Shown here: in pieces, positions 16,293-24,700 of the stretch | How the letters are laid out: every line of letters begins with the position of its first letter | Numbering within the stretch: position 1 is the stretch's first letter | Assembly: GCA_964623625.1 (NCBI GenBank) | Contig: CAZUUJ010000022.1 | Coordinates: 1 to 52,432, forward strand | Direction of reading: 5' to 3' | DNA length: 52,432 bases | DNA from: CAZLGM01 sp964623625 | GTDB lineage: Bacteria; Desulfobacterota; Desulfobulbia; Desulfobulbales; Desulfocapsaceae | The notes under the pieces: model-generated | The model's database searches: none | What the model saw: only the letters and a program-made list of their open reading frames with translations | Told to the model about the DNA's origin: nothing | Translations under genes and position numbers: made by a program

Positions 16293-17621
16293 CTATTTTT
16301 CAATAGTTTCCGCTATCGCCCGATCCATTTCGGAACTGAAACTGAACTTTTCACGATCATTCTCAATGTTAATCAAGCCGACTTTTTCTCCTAGTTTGTT
16401 ACCGTTATAGAGAAAAGATGGGTGAGTTACACAACCAAGACCAATCAAGCCACGATAAAGCGGATTTTTTAACCTCGAAGGTACCATTCCCTCATCGACC
16501 CGGACAAGCTCATCTCCCTCGGATCTCCATAAAGATCCATACTCCCGGCAAACGGCTATAACGCTATCGTAACCACCGTGCAGCAATCCTTCAATCATCC
16601 GGTTGACAAGATCAGGTGAACGAAAAGGATACTTCTCCTCAAGAAGGACAACTAGATCGGGATGATCTCCCTCTTTTGCCAGTAGATCCAGTACGTATTG
16701 ATAAACCTGTACCAGGCCTACATACGAGTATGATAACTCTTTGGGTCGTAATAACGGGTATACTCCTTTTTTTTCAGCAATCTCAAATGTTGATTTGTTA
16801 TCAGTCGCAACGATGATTTTATTGAGAAGTTTTGAGTCAATAACACTGTCTATAGCCCTCTCAACCAACGGTTTTGAGTTGAGCATTCTCGGCTTACCCC
16901 GTGACGGAATGATGGAGACTATGTTAAGGCCTTCGATTTTATAGCTATCACTGTTCTCATGTATTCGCTCAAGTATCTGAACGATCCGCTTGGCACGGGA
17001 TATATTTCTTCCCTGATTGATTCCATGATAATGATAGACACTTGCTTCAGGGTCATAGATAATCGTATGATTCTTTTTTAAAATTTCTTGAGCCCATATT
17101 CTGTCCTCTATATGAAGTGTGTCATCATCGAAGTTGTGCTTTTCCCACACTTCCCTTCTGATCATACTGTTGGCATTGTGGAAAAACGGATCCTTTTTCT
17201 GGATTTTCCTGTCCAGGCCAAACACATTGATCAGATCTCGCTTGTCAAGATCACTAGTATAGGGAAGAGGCTCCTGGCGGCCATAAACACCAGCGACATC
17301 AGGTTCATCGAAATTCCTCAACAGATTTTCAATCCAACGGTCATTGACCGGAATACAGTGGGCTGAAATAATAGCGATAAACTTTCCGGTAGAAGCTCGT
17401 ATCCCTTTATTGATTGCGTACCCCGGCTTAAAAACATCCGACTCATAATTAATGATTTTCAGGCCGAACTGTTCAGCCTTCTGAACGGTTTTATCACTAC
17501 TGTTGTTGTCAACAAGGATGATTTCACAGTCCTTTACCGTCTGTTTTGAAATGGCTTCAAGACAGGAGGTAATCCATTTTTCTTCGTTCCTCGAACGAAT
17601 GATGATCGATACTTCACTCAT
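16293..17621 (-). CDS. Fusion: GT2 glycosyltransferase plus cytidylyltransferase-like domain
   Basis: Protein of 442 residues with two domains. Residues 1-225 are a GT2 GT-A fold: SIIIRSRNEEKW, VDNNSSDKT, GYAINKGI, the SAHCIP variant of the metal-binding DxD, and IEDRIWAQEI carrying the acceptor-side acid. Residues about 232-442 resemble a NeuA-type CMP-sugar synthetase (IVSIIPSRGKPRML, NSKPLVERAIDS, IIVATDNKS, VVLLEEKYPFRSPDLV, SSEMDRAIAE). The CTP loop is shortened and lacks the GGSK segment. The second domain may therefore be weakly active, or a substrate-binding module. No frameshift is apparent and the linker reads through cleanly. The pairing suggests coupling of sugar activation to transfer. 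It lies between aldolase and acyltransferase genes. Confidence 0.8.
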   Translation of the reverse strand: MSEVSIIIRSRNEEKWITSCLEAISKQTVKDCEIILVDNNSSDKTVQKAEQFGLKIINYESDVFKPGYAINKGIRASTGKFIAIISAHCIPVNDRWIENLLRNFDEPDVAGVYGRQEPLPYTSDLDKRDLINVFGLDRKIQKKDPFFHNANSMIRREVWEKHNFDDDTLHIEDRIWAQEILKKNHTIIYDPEASVYHYHGINQGRNISRAKRIVQILERIHENSDSYKIEGLNIVSIIPSRGKPRMLNSKPLVERAIDSVIDSKLLNKIIVATDNKSTFEIAEKKGVYPLLRPKELSYSYVGLVQVYQYVLDLLAKEGDHPDLVVLLEEKYPFRSPDLVNRMIEGLLHGGYDSVIAVCREYGSLWRSEGDELVRVDEGMVPSRLKNPLYRGLIGLGCVTHPSFLYNGNKLGEKVGLINIENDREKFSFSSEMDRAIAETIEK

Positions 17622-17630
17622 ATTCAGTCG

Positions 17631-18224
17631 TTATTCAATAATAAAATCAGCTAGGTCCTGTTTAACTGTTTCAAGATCCACATTAAAAAATGTTTCGTTT
17701 CTTTCAATCTGTTCATCACTCCAGTCCCACCAGCGTATAATTTCCAACTGTCGAATAATTTCATCCGAAAAACGTTTTTTCAATAGTTGAGCAGGCGTTC
17801 CATAAACAATGGCATATGGTTCCACATCTTTGGTCACCACACTTCCAGCCCCAATGACGGCACCGTTTCCTACACTCACGCCAGGTAGCAATGTGACATT
17901 ATCACCGATCCACACGTTATGACCAATAACCAACTCACCCTTATCTCGAACAAGTGATACAAAACCGTGCTTCCTCTGCAGGGCAATTTGCAGATTAGCG
18001 TGTGACATCTTATGATCTGTTGTTAAGATGTGGACATGGTATCCGATTGCGCAGAACTTCCCTATTTTACAGGGAGCACTTCCACGAATATTTATTGGTC
18101 CATTAATTCTTGTTCCTCTCTTGATCAGAATATCTGGACATTGCAATACCGACGCCATTGGCAATCGAACGCCGTTTTCACATCGAATCCTCTGTTCTCT
18201 TGCGGGATCACTGCAGTGTTTCAC
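17631..18224 (-). CDS. Left-handed beta-helix acyltransferase (CatB/WcaF-like)
   Basis: Hexapeptide-repeat acyltransferase of 197 residues. The LbH coils run from about residue 30 to 160, with VWIGDNVTLLPGVSVGNG and GAGSVVTKDVEPYAIVYG typical of the xenobiotic/maltose acetyltransferase class. The likely catalytic histidine lies in TTDHKMSH. The start is GTG at 18224, three bases after the stop of the DAHP-synthase-like gene, with AGG at workable spacing; the first in-frame ATG would remove 22 residues. It would O- or N-acetylate a sugar using acetyl-CoA. Its position between the DAHP-synthase-like gene and the GT2 fusion suggests it decorates the product of this segment. Confidence 0.82.
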   Translation of the reverse strand: MKHCSDPAREQRIRCENGVRLPMASVLQCPDILIKRGTRINGPINIRGSAPCKIGKFCAIGYHVHILTTDHKMSHANLQIALQRKHGFVSLVRDKGELVIGHNVWIGDNVTLLPGVSVGNGAVIGAGSVVTKDVEPYAIVYGTPAQLLKKRFSDEIIRQLEIIRWWDWSDEQIERNETFFNVDLETVKQDLADFIIE

Positions 18225-18227
18225 AAG

Positions 18228-19145
18228 TCAACCTATAATCTTTCTTATTTCCTCAATTTCTTTCATGAGTTGTTTAAAGTCCGAAAAACCTAACGCCTGC
18301 AACGGGTCAACCCACGCTTTTTCAGGATCTGGATGGACTTCAATCAGCAATCCATCCGCACCGGCAGCAATTGCCGCACGCGACATAGCTGCTACATATG
18401 AACGTTTAAATGTTGCATGACTGGGATCGATTATAATCGGAACCGACGGGGCGTATTCCTTCATTGCTGGAATTGCCTGAATATCAAGAACCGCTCGAGA
18501 ATCAACATTGTGGGTATGAGCGACCGAAACACCTCGCTCGCAAACGGCAAAATCACTTTTGCCTCTTACATCGAAATGCTCGCACACACCTAGAAGCGAC
18601 CTCAAACTCTCTCCGTAATGGCGTTTAATAAGAAGTGGTTTATCTGCCTTGGCAAGTGTGTCTATAAGATCCATGTTAAACATATGCCGATAACCAACCT
18701 GAAACATATCCACATATTTCGACATCATTTCCATGGTATCGGCATAGACAATCTCTGAGACCACGGCAAGACCATATTTTTCACCAGCCTCTTTTAAATA
18801 ACCAAAACGTTTCTCGGCAGCCTGGAACTGCTGATCTTTGGACAACAATCCACCAGTTGATTTCTGATCTTCCTTGGAATCACTGTCAGGTAAAGCGAGA
18901 GGATCCCCGTAGGGGAAAGTCAGTGGTTTATATATTCCTCCACGAAGCATATTTGCCCCGGCATTTTTGACAGCCTTAGCTGTTTCAAAAATTTGGGTCC
19001 GACTCTCTACGGTACAGGGGCCAGCCATGATAGCCAATTCACCATCACCGATTCTTACCGATCCTGCGACAATCTCCCGCGTATAGTTCTTTCTGGTTAC
19101 CAGTGGAATATTATTTTTAATGTCATTGGGGGCTATATCTTTCAT
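18228..19145 (-). CDS. DAHP-synthase/KdsA-family protein with altered substrate motif
   Basis: Protein of 305 residues of the type I 3-deoxy-7-phosphoheptulonate/KDO-8-P synthase superfamily, which condenses PEP with an aldose phosphate. Metal ligands are intact: C44 in AGPCTVES, H243 in DPSHATFKR, E269 in IEVHP and D280. PEP-side K73, K174 and R175 are also present. The aldose-phosphate motif, KPRTS in DAHP synthases and KANRSS in KDO-8-P synthases, reads KPLTF here, so the Arg that contacts erythrose 4-phosphate is lost. A 15-20 residue stretch after it (about 80-97) is also unlike AroF. I infer a 3-deoxy-ulosonate-phosphate synthase with another acceptor. It is followed by an acyltransferase gene and preceded by an AroE-like gene. 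A plain DAHP synthase is less likely. Confidence 0.8.
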   Translation of the reverse strand: MKDIAPNDIKNNIPLVTRKNYTREIVAGSVRIGDGELAIMAGPCTVESRTQIFETAKAVKNAGANMLRGGIYKPLTFPYGDPLALPDSDSKEDQKSTGGLLSKDQQFQAAEKRFGYLKEAGEKYGLAVVSEIVYADTMEMMSKYVDMFQVGYRHMFNMDLIDTLAKADKPLLIKRHYGESLRSLLGVCEHFDVRGKSDFAVCERGVSVAHTHNVDSRAVLDIQAIPAMKEYAPSVPIIIDPSHATFKRSYVAAMSRAAIAAGADGLLIEVHPDPEKAWVDPLQALGFSDFKQLMKEIEEIRKIIG

Positions 19146-19176
19146 TACTCTCCTCTTTTATCTTAACATCGAATAT

Positions 19177-20226
19177 TTACCAGACAGGTGACATCAGCCG
19201 GCGAACTTCATCCTGATTCGGTTGTCGTAATCCGGCAGTCGTTGTCGCCTTTTCAAAGGCAATCACAGCCTGTTCCAGGTTCATGCCAATTCCATTAAGG
19301 ATCGGAAACTGAAGAAGTTGAGCACCGAAAAGCAGCATTGTCATTCCCGGCTGGTAAATGATATCGTAAACCACCGGACAGTTCATACTGCTTAAAACGT
19401 CCATCATCTGCTTGAAATTCTCTCCGATCTCCGTTTGTACTTGTTGAATGTAATTTGTATGGATTTGCTTTTCATCTTCCACCCGTGAGTTTATTTTAAC
19501 AGGACCAAGAGGTGAATAGTATTTCAAATTGTAATATCCGGATGCATCCTTACGTGTGGAATCAAAACCAACAGCAGAACAGTTGATAACAATATCAGCA
19601 TGTTTGACTTCATCTCTTTTCACGGGCCATTCGACTATATTGACTGAACAGTATCCTTTTAACCTTTCTTTTAGCGCCTCACTTTTTTCCCGGTTGCGAT
19701 TTGAAAGCAGCAATGTTCCGGTTTTTCCCATATCGGATGCCACATATGCCGCAACGGCTGCCGCTGCTCCTCCTGCACCGATAACAAGAATCACCTTGTT
19801 CTCAAGAGTTCGCCCATGTTCCAGCAGGCAACTATTCAAGCTCCATAAGGCCCCTGATCCATCCGTATTTGTTCCGATCAGTTGTCCGTCATCCTTATAA
19901 ATACAGTTCACGGCCCCAATTGTTTCCGCTTCAGGCTCAACTTTATCCAAAAAAGGTAAGATATCTATTTTATATGGCATAGTCACGGCGCCACCAATAA
20001 AACGATTATCTTCTTTTAGAGCTAAAACGACAGATTCAAGTGCATTACTCTCAACATCCATCGGGTGCATCAAAGCTGAAATATTCAAACCTTCAAAAGT
20101 AGCATTCCATAAAGATGGCGACTTGGCCCCCTGCGACGGTGTCTCTCCTAATATACCGGCATAACAATCTGTTGAATCAATATCAATCTGCTGACCGTTA
20201 CCTAATAAACTAAGAACCGATCCCAT
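19177..20226 (-). CDS. Shikimate-dehydrogenase-like protein with an insertion
   Basis: AroE-family protein of 349 residues; AroE is usually 270-290. The catalytic pair is present as K86 in VTMPYK and D122 in TNTDG. The nucleotide loop is G150-A-G-G-A, followed by SNRNREK, suggesting NADP. The substrate-carboxylate motif S-x-S-P reads A34-K-S36-P, so the first Ser is lost. About 60 extra residues (roughly 222-283) sit between NCSAVGF and VVYDIIYQP. These changes argue for a substrate other than 3-dehydroshikimate. The gene lies 31 bp before the DAHP-synthase-like gene, and no AroB, AroD, AroK or AroA homologue is in the window. I infer a specialised reductase acting with that neighbour. Confidence 0.8.
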   Translation of the reverse strand: MGSVLSLLGNGQQIDIDSTDCYAGILGETPSQGAKSPSLWNATFEGLNISALMHPMDVESNALESVVLALKEDNRFIGGAVTMPYKIDILPFLDKVEPEAETIGAVNCIYKDDGQLIGTNTDGSGALWSLNSCLLEHGRTLENKVILVIGAGGAAAAVAAYVASDMGKTGTLLLSNRNREKSEALKERLKGYCSVNIVEWPVKRDEVKHADIVINCSAVGFDSTRKDASGYYNLKYYSPLGPVKINSRVEDEKQIHTNYIQQVQTEIGENFKQMMDVLSSMNCPVVYDIIYQPGMTMLLFGAQLLQFPILNGIGMNLEQAVIAFEKATTTAGLRQPNQDEVRRLMSPVW

Positions 20227-20229
20227 TTT

Positions 20230-21306
20230 TTATTCCCCGTTGTTTTGTTTCTTCTTTCCGAGCCTTGCTGAAACTGGACGATTGGCAATGGACACCCAGC
20301 CACCCTGCTCAACGCTGCAATATAAACCATGAACAAGATCAACCACTGGAATGCAGTCGCTTCCAGTGATGGGTGGATCGAGACGACCTTGGCTTAAACG
20401 ATCAACGATTTCCTGCATTAACGGCCCATGGGATAGACCATACCCGGTCGGAACCTCTTGCGAATAGTCTTTTGGAATCGTTTTATCTTCCAGTTCTTCC
20501 TCTACAAATTGCCAAGTTTCGATATTATTCAGTGCAATTCCTCCGATTACCGCCATCCCTTTTTCCCCAACAACCGACATGGACGCTTCAAAATCTTCGG
20601 GCCTTGCGGCAGTCGTAGCTTCAATTGCACCCAGAAAACCGTTTGCAAACCGGACTATGGCAACAGTGGTATCTTCCGCCTCCAAACTGTTCAAGGCGTT
20701 ATTCTGGGCGCAACAGACATCAGTAATTGGACCACATACCCATTGCATGGCATCAAGGTGATGAATAGCCTGTTGATTAATAACACCTCCATCCTTATCC
20801 CATGTCCCATGCCAGCCATCTTCGTAATAATCCTGATATCTGCACCATCTTAGCCTGATTGTGGCCAGGACTATTTTACCGAATCTCCCGCTCTCAAAAG
20901 TTTCTTTTAGAATTCTCATGGCCGGATTAAGCCTGTTCTGAAAAATAACCGCATACATTAAATTTTTCTGTTTGGCAAATTCCTGGGCCGTAATCACTTC
21001 TTTAGCCAGCATGGCAGGAGGTTTTTCAACGATTACATGTTTTCCTCCATCTAGGGCAGCCATGACATGTTCTTGGTGATTACCGGATTCGGTTGCAACC
21101 AAAACAACATCGACATTTTTATCGCAAACCAACTCTTCAAGACTATAAACAGGCCTGCAGCCAAGCTGCTGTGAAACTTTATCCGCATCAGCTGCTACGA
21201 TATCAGCAACGGTTGTTACTTCAGCATTCTTTAATTCATTGAGAAAAACGTCTACATACCTGTTCTGTACGACGCGACCAGCGCCTAAAACCCCAATTTT
21301 TATCAT
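20230..21306 (-). CDS. Gfo/Idh/MocA-family oxidoreductase
   Basis: NAD(P)-dependent oxidoreductase of 358 residues. Family landmarks are GVLGAGRVVQNRY at the N-terminus, VEKPPAM near residue 93 and the GGVINQQAIHHLDAM segment carrying the catalytic His region. The C-terminal beta sheet domain is complete. It overlaps the methyltransferase gene by 4 nt (ATGA) and is followed 3 bp later by the AroE-like gene, so these genes are translationally linked. It probably oxidises or reduces a sugar or cyclitol hydroxyl in the route that includes the DAHP-synthase-like and AroE-like proteins. Precise substrate not predictable. Confidence 0.88.
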   Translation of the reverse strand: MIKIGVLGAGRVVQNRYVDVFLNELKNAEVTTVADIVAADADKVSQQLGCRPVYSLEELVCDKNVDVVLVATESGNHQEHVMAALDGGKHVIVEKPPAMLAKEVITAQEFAKQKNLMYAVIFQNRLNPAMRILKETFESGRFGKIVLATIRLRWCRYQDYYEDGWHGTWDKDGGVINQQAIHHLDAMQWVCGPITDVCCAQNNALNSLEAEDTTVAIVRFANGFLGAIEATTAARPEDFEASMSVVGEKGMAVIGGIALNNIETWQFVEEELEDKTIPKDYSQEVPTGYGLSHGPLMQEIVDRLSQGRLDPPITGSDCIPVVDLVHGLYCSVEQGGWVSIANRPVSARLGKKKQNNGE

Positions 21307-22349
21307 TGTTGTGGCACCTCTATTAAAAGATCAAACAACTTGTTACGAACAACAGCAAGAGCCGGAAACTTTACCTGAAATTCCTTTTTCCAGAAATAGT
21401 TTCTTATCAAACGATAGAACCGTAAAAATATAGTTTCTGCAGGCATCTCTCTGGCAGCCAAGGAACCATTTTTTTCCTTTACTCTGCATCTATCGATAAA
21501 TTCATTAGGGAAATTTCTTCTAAACCTGTTGAGTTCATAAAAAATATCCCTATAATTTTTTTGCTGTTCCCAAAGATAATCAAAGAAAATGGTTCTTTTT
21601 ACAGGCCTGTTGGAACAATAAAAATATCCTTCTTCATGCAAACAACGATTAACCAAATGAAAATAATTATCGACCTCATTTTGGTTCATTTCCATAAAAG
21701 ACGCCTTGTTGACTGCCAAATCAAAATAGGTGTCGGGAAGCAATTGAGTCTGTGCCGGTGTGACAAGAACAAAATCATAACCGTCAAAATCGATCGAACC
21801 ATCGATCTCATTGGACAATAAAAACCTTTTATCCGGGAATGTATACATTAAAAAGGCGGAAGAAACCGTCAGCATTTCAGGTAAATCGACAATAAATATC
21901 TGTGAATTAAAGGTTTCATGCATGAAACCTGCCAACAAACCGCTCCCACCACCGATTTCAAGATATTTTTTCGGTTTTATACCGGCAAATTTTAACCTTT
22001 CCAGGGTGTAAAGATTGGCTAAACAGGTGATATTATTCTTGTTGTACTGCCTGCTATTTATCTCAAACAGCGGGTTTTCAAAACCGGTAGCCTCAAGGGT
22101 CAACATTGCATCACAATAAGCTTTCCAGGCCTGATCCCACTTTTGTTCCTCAGGCTCTGAATCCATACCTTTCACACTTGGCAGATAATTGTACGTACCA
22201 ATATTTTCATATCCTTTATCAGTAAGAACAGCATCAAATCCCGGAGACCTCTCTGTCCAGAATTCTCCTCTACTTATTGAGTCTGAAATACTTTTAATAT
22301 CTAATCTGAATTTGGCATGTCTATCTATTAGCTCTTGTGAGACTTCCAT
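21303..22349 (-). CDS. Putative sugar O-methyltransferase
   Basis: Protein of 348 residues with a SAM-binding motif YLEIGGGSGLLAGF near residue 126 and an acidic strand IFIVDLPEML after it. Size and layout, with a long N-terminal region before the Rossmann fold, match the putative sugar O-methyltransferase family seen in O-antigen loci. The C-terminal 70 residues are aromatic and basic (FLRFYRLIRNYFWKK) and may contact the membrane. It overlaps the downstream Gfo/Idh gene by 4 nt. It probably methylates a hydroxyl of a nucleotide- or lipid-linked sugar. O- versus other methylation is inferred from family resemblance only. Confidence 0.75.
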   Translation of the reverse strand: MEVSQELIDRHAKFRLDIKSISDSISRGEFWTERSPGFDAVLTDKGYENIGTYNYLPSVKGMDSEPEEQKWDQAWKAYCDAMLTLEATGFENPLFEINSRQYNKNNITCLANLYTLERLKFAGIKPKKYLEIGGGSGLLAGFMHETFNSQIFIVDLPEMLTVSSAFLMYTFPDKRFLLSNEIDGSIDFDGYDFVLVTPAQTQLLPDTYFDLAVNKASFMEMNQNEVDNYFHLVNRCLHEEGYFYCSNRPVKRTIFFDYLWEQQKNYRDIFYELNRFRRNFPNEFIDRCRVKEKNGSLAAREMPAETIFLRFYRLIRNYFWKKEFQVKFPALAVVRNKLFDLLIEVPQQ

Positions 22350-22412
22350 CTACATAATACCTCTGATAAATGTATTTTGTGTTGAAAAATCATTATATAT
22401 ATACGGACAATA

Positions 22413-23774
22413 CTATTTACCCAAAATATCGACCAGACGCTTTGATAATTTGCGTATTTTGAGACTTATATTGATCCCCTCGATATTAGCTATAGTATCC
22501 ATTTTAAAATATATATCGCTTAAAGAAAGCTCTGGGAATTTATTCCAGTCATTTGCGTTTCTTCGATAGTATATTAGATACTCTTTATATCTAGAATAAC
22601 TCCTTGAGATAAGATGGTTTAATCTTTCAAGCGCAGAGCATGAATCATCAATTCTCTCTTCATCAATAATATCAATAATATTCCCTGAGGAGCTTCCATC
22701 GGTATCTCCAAAGTACATTGAGAGTACTTCCTTTTGCTGGTCATTTAAAAGATATAACTCACTTGAATCTTTAGACAATATCGACTCAACAAATGAAACA
22801 AGTTCACTCAAATTGCTTATTTCTTTGCTAAGATATATTGGAAGCCATGCAACTATGTCTTCATCCTTCTTTGGAGTATACGAAACTGACAACTTATTTG
22901 CGATTACAGCTTCAACACCTGTTGTACAATCATGTTGGACTACAATTGTTGACCCAAGAATCCATTTAACTACACTACCGTTATTATTAACGAAAACATT
23001 ATCTATTTTTGAAAATTCCTCGCTATATATATCTTTCCTCTCAGATGGATGGGGCCTAACTACAATGTTCAGACCATCTGCAGATATAGCAATTTTCTTG
23101 ATAGCTTCAATAAATTCACGTAATATTTGATGACTATATTTTTTTTTAGCAAATAGACTCTTCTTAAATGATTCAGTAAAGTCTTCATGATTAGAAATAT
23201 AATGATCAAGTGTTTTCTTACCCATATATGGGTTCGCATAACCAAAATTAGTATTAACAAGTATATAATCATTATATTTTTCTTTTATTTGATCTAATTC
23301 TCTTTTAAAAAAGGCGCGATACTTTGGTAAAAGAAGGTCGAATCTTGGATCGCCTGTTGTGAATATTCTATTCACATCAACATTAGATATGTACTTGACT
23401 ATATTGTCTTTAATTTCTTTACCATTTACAAGTATTTTATCTACATAACTTATACAATCTTCTGGAAATGCAGAAAGGATGTCATGTTTAATTTTCTTAT
23501 AATACACATTCCCCTCAGCATGGAGTAAGTAAAGTTTATGTCCCTTTTTTTTAAGCTCCTTATAAAATTCTATTGATCGATTTGAAATACTTTTTAGTAT
23601 GATGATATTCCCATTTGTTTTTAATATATCCCTCTCAACTTCACTACGGCCACCCAAAACAACATTATAACCTCTTGCCGTCAAATGTGTTGCGAGAAGT
23701 AGTTTACCATCAAGTTCTCTTGTGGCAATTTCTATAGGCATATATATTTTCGGTTTCCGTTTAACCGTGGCCAT
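22413..23774 (-). CDS. Surface carbohydrate biosynthesis protein, GT-B-like
   Basis: Protein of 453 residues resembling the 'surface carbohydrate biosynthesis protein' family. It opens with IYMPIEIATRELDGKLLLA, has FTTGDPRFDLL near residue 140, and NIVVRPHPSERKD and VVQHDCTTGVEA in the C-terminal half. The latter two match the HP and S/T-T motifs of GT-B sialyl- and Kdo-type transferases. It is among the most AT-rich genes in the window. AGAGG seven bases before the ATG supports the start. A terminator-like hairpin and a candidate promoter lie just upstream, so it probably begins a new transcription unit. Function in transferring a CMP-ulosonate is inferred. Confidence 0.7.
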   Translation of the reverse strand: MATVKRKPKIYMPIEIATRELDGKLLLATHLTARGYNVVLGGRSEVERDILKTNGNIIILKSISNRSIEFYKELKKKGHKLYLLHAEGNVYYKKIKHDILSAFPEDCISYVDKILVNGKEIKDNIVKYISNVDVNRIFTTGDPRFDLLLPKYRAFFKRELDQIKEKYNDYILVNTNFGYANPYMGKKTLDHYISNHEDFTESFKKSLFAKKKYSHQILREFIEAIKKIAISADGLNIVVRPHPSERKDIYSEEFSKIDNVFVNNNGSVVKWILGSTIVVQHDCTTGVEAVIANKLSVSYTPKKDEDIVAWLPIYLSKEISNLSELVSFVESILSKDSSELYLLNDQQKEVLSMYFGDTDGSSSGNIIDIIDEERIDDSCSALERLNHLISRSYSRYKEYLIYYRRNANDWNKFPELSLSDIYFKMDTIANIEGINISLKIRKLSKRLVDILGK

Positions 23775-23853
23775 TCATGTACCTCTTCCAACTCTTCCCA
23801 TACGAAATCATATCGTTACTCTATGAACAGAAAACCATACGTTTTCTGGCTCA

Positions 23854-23883
23854 ATTATCATATTAAGTTCACTAATTCATCAA
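23854..23883 (-). promoter_or_regulatory. Candidate sigma70 promoter for the gene at 23774
   Basis: On the minus strand, a -35 box TTGATG (23883-23878) and a -10 box GATAAT (23859-23854) are separated by 18 nt. They lie about 80 bp before the start codon and directly after a terminator-like hairpin. Confidence 0.4.
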
Positions 23884-23887
23884 ACAA

Positions 23888-23916
23888 ACTACCCCGTCGC
23901 AAGCGAACGGGGTAGT
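23888..23916 (-). terminator. Strong GC-rich hairpin, likely Rho-independent terminator
   Basis: Perfect 10-bp arms ACTACCCCGT (23888-23897) and ACGGGGTAGT (23907-23916). The loop can pair further (TCGC with GCGA, one bulged A). On the minus strand it is followed by TTTGTTTGATG. It lies 44 bp after the stop of the CMP-synthetase gene and probably ends the legionaminic-type transcription unit. Confidence 0.6.
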
Positions 23917-23959
23917 GAGTAGAAAAATTCTAACTGAAAGTTACAACCTAACAGAAAAC

Positions 23960-24658
23960 TTACCTGAGAAGATACATGTAATCATCCTGGTAATATTCAA
24001 AAACAAACTCAAGCTTTCTGAAATCACTTTCATAATCAATGTTAATATTTTTATCAAAATCCCCCATGATTACCTTTGTCTTTTTCCCTTCATGATCGTT
24101 GGCCGCAATAGTCTGCTCACATTTGTAGATATATATCCTTCCACTTGGAAAAAAGAGGTCTGGCAACTCCTGGGATCGAGTGGTTTCATGATAATCACCA
24201 AACCAATATCCGTTATTCACTCGACCTGTAAATAATTTCAGGGTATTAAGCTCTATCAGCCTATCGGCACTCTCATCAGAACAGATTTCTGAAAGTCCTT
24301 TTGGTATCAGGTCTTTTTCACGTAATGGACTTGTCGGCTGTAAAAGGACTATATATTGAGGAGTATAGTTAATGGCCTTACACTGGGTCGAATAGATATG
24401 TTTTAAAACGTCAAACGTACTTGCCGTATCCGTTGCAAGCTCTTCAGGTCGCCAGAAAACTTCGGCACCATATTCCTCGCCTATCCGTGCCGCTTCTTCA
24501 TCATCCGTACTGAGTACGATCTTATCGATTTGACCGGCAAACTGGGCTGCCTTAATTGACCAGGCAAGCAAGGGTTGCCCTTTAAACGGACGTATATTTT
24601 TTCCAGGAACCCTTTTGGAACCTCCTCGGGCGGGAATGACTGCTAAAATTTTCGGCAT
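23960..24658 (-). CDS. NeuA-like cytidylyltransferase (second copy)
   Basis: CMP-sugar synthetase of 232 residues, fully canonical: CTP loop IPARGGSKRVPGKN at residue 8, LSTDDEEAA, LLQPTSPLR and C-terminal NINIDYESDF. It belongs to the NeuA/LegF/PseF group and should activate a nonulosonic acid. It is the last gene of the unit that begins at 37.9 kb, just before the terminator-like hairpin. A second complete enzyme of the same class lies 2.2 kb upstream, so either two acids are activated or the copies differ in specificity. It pairs with the Gfo/Idh oxidoreductase gene 42 bp upstream. Confidence 0.9.
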   Translation of the reverse strand: MPKILAVIPARGGSKRVPGKNIRPFKGQPLLAWSIKAAQFAGQIDKIVLSTDDEEAARIGEEYGAEVFWRPEELATDTASTFDVLKHIYSTQCKAINYTPQYIVLLQPTSPLREKDLIPKGLSEICSDESADRLIELNTLKLFTGRVNNGYWFGDYHETTRSQELPDLFFPSGRIYIYKCEQTIAANDHEGKKTKVIMGDFDKNINIDYESDFRKLEFVFEYYQDDYMYLLR

Positions 24659-24700
24659 ACAGAGACTTAGAGTATAATGCAGTTCAACGTAGACACGACA

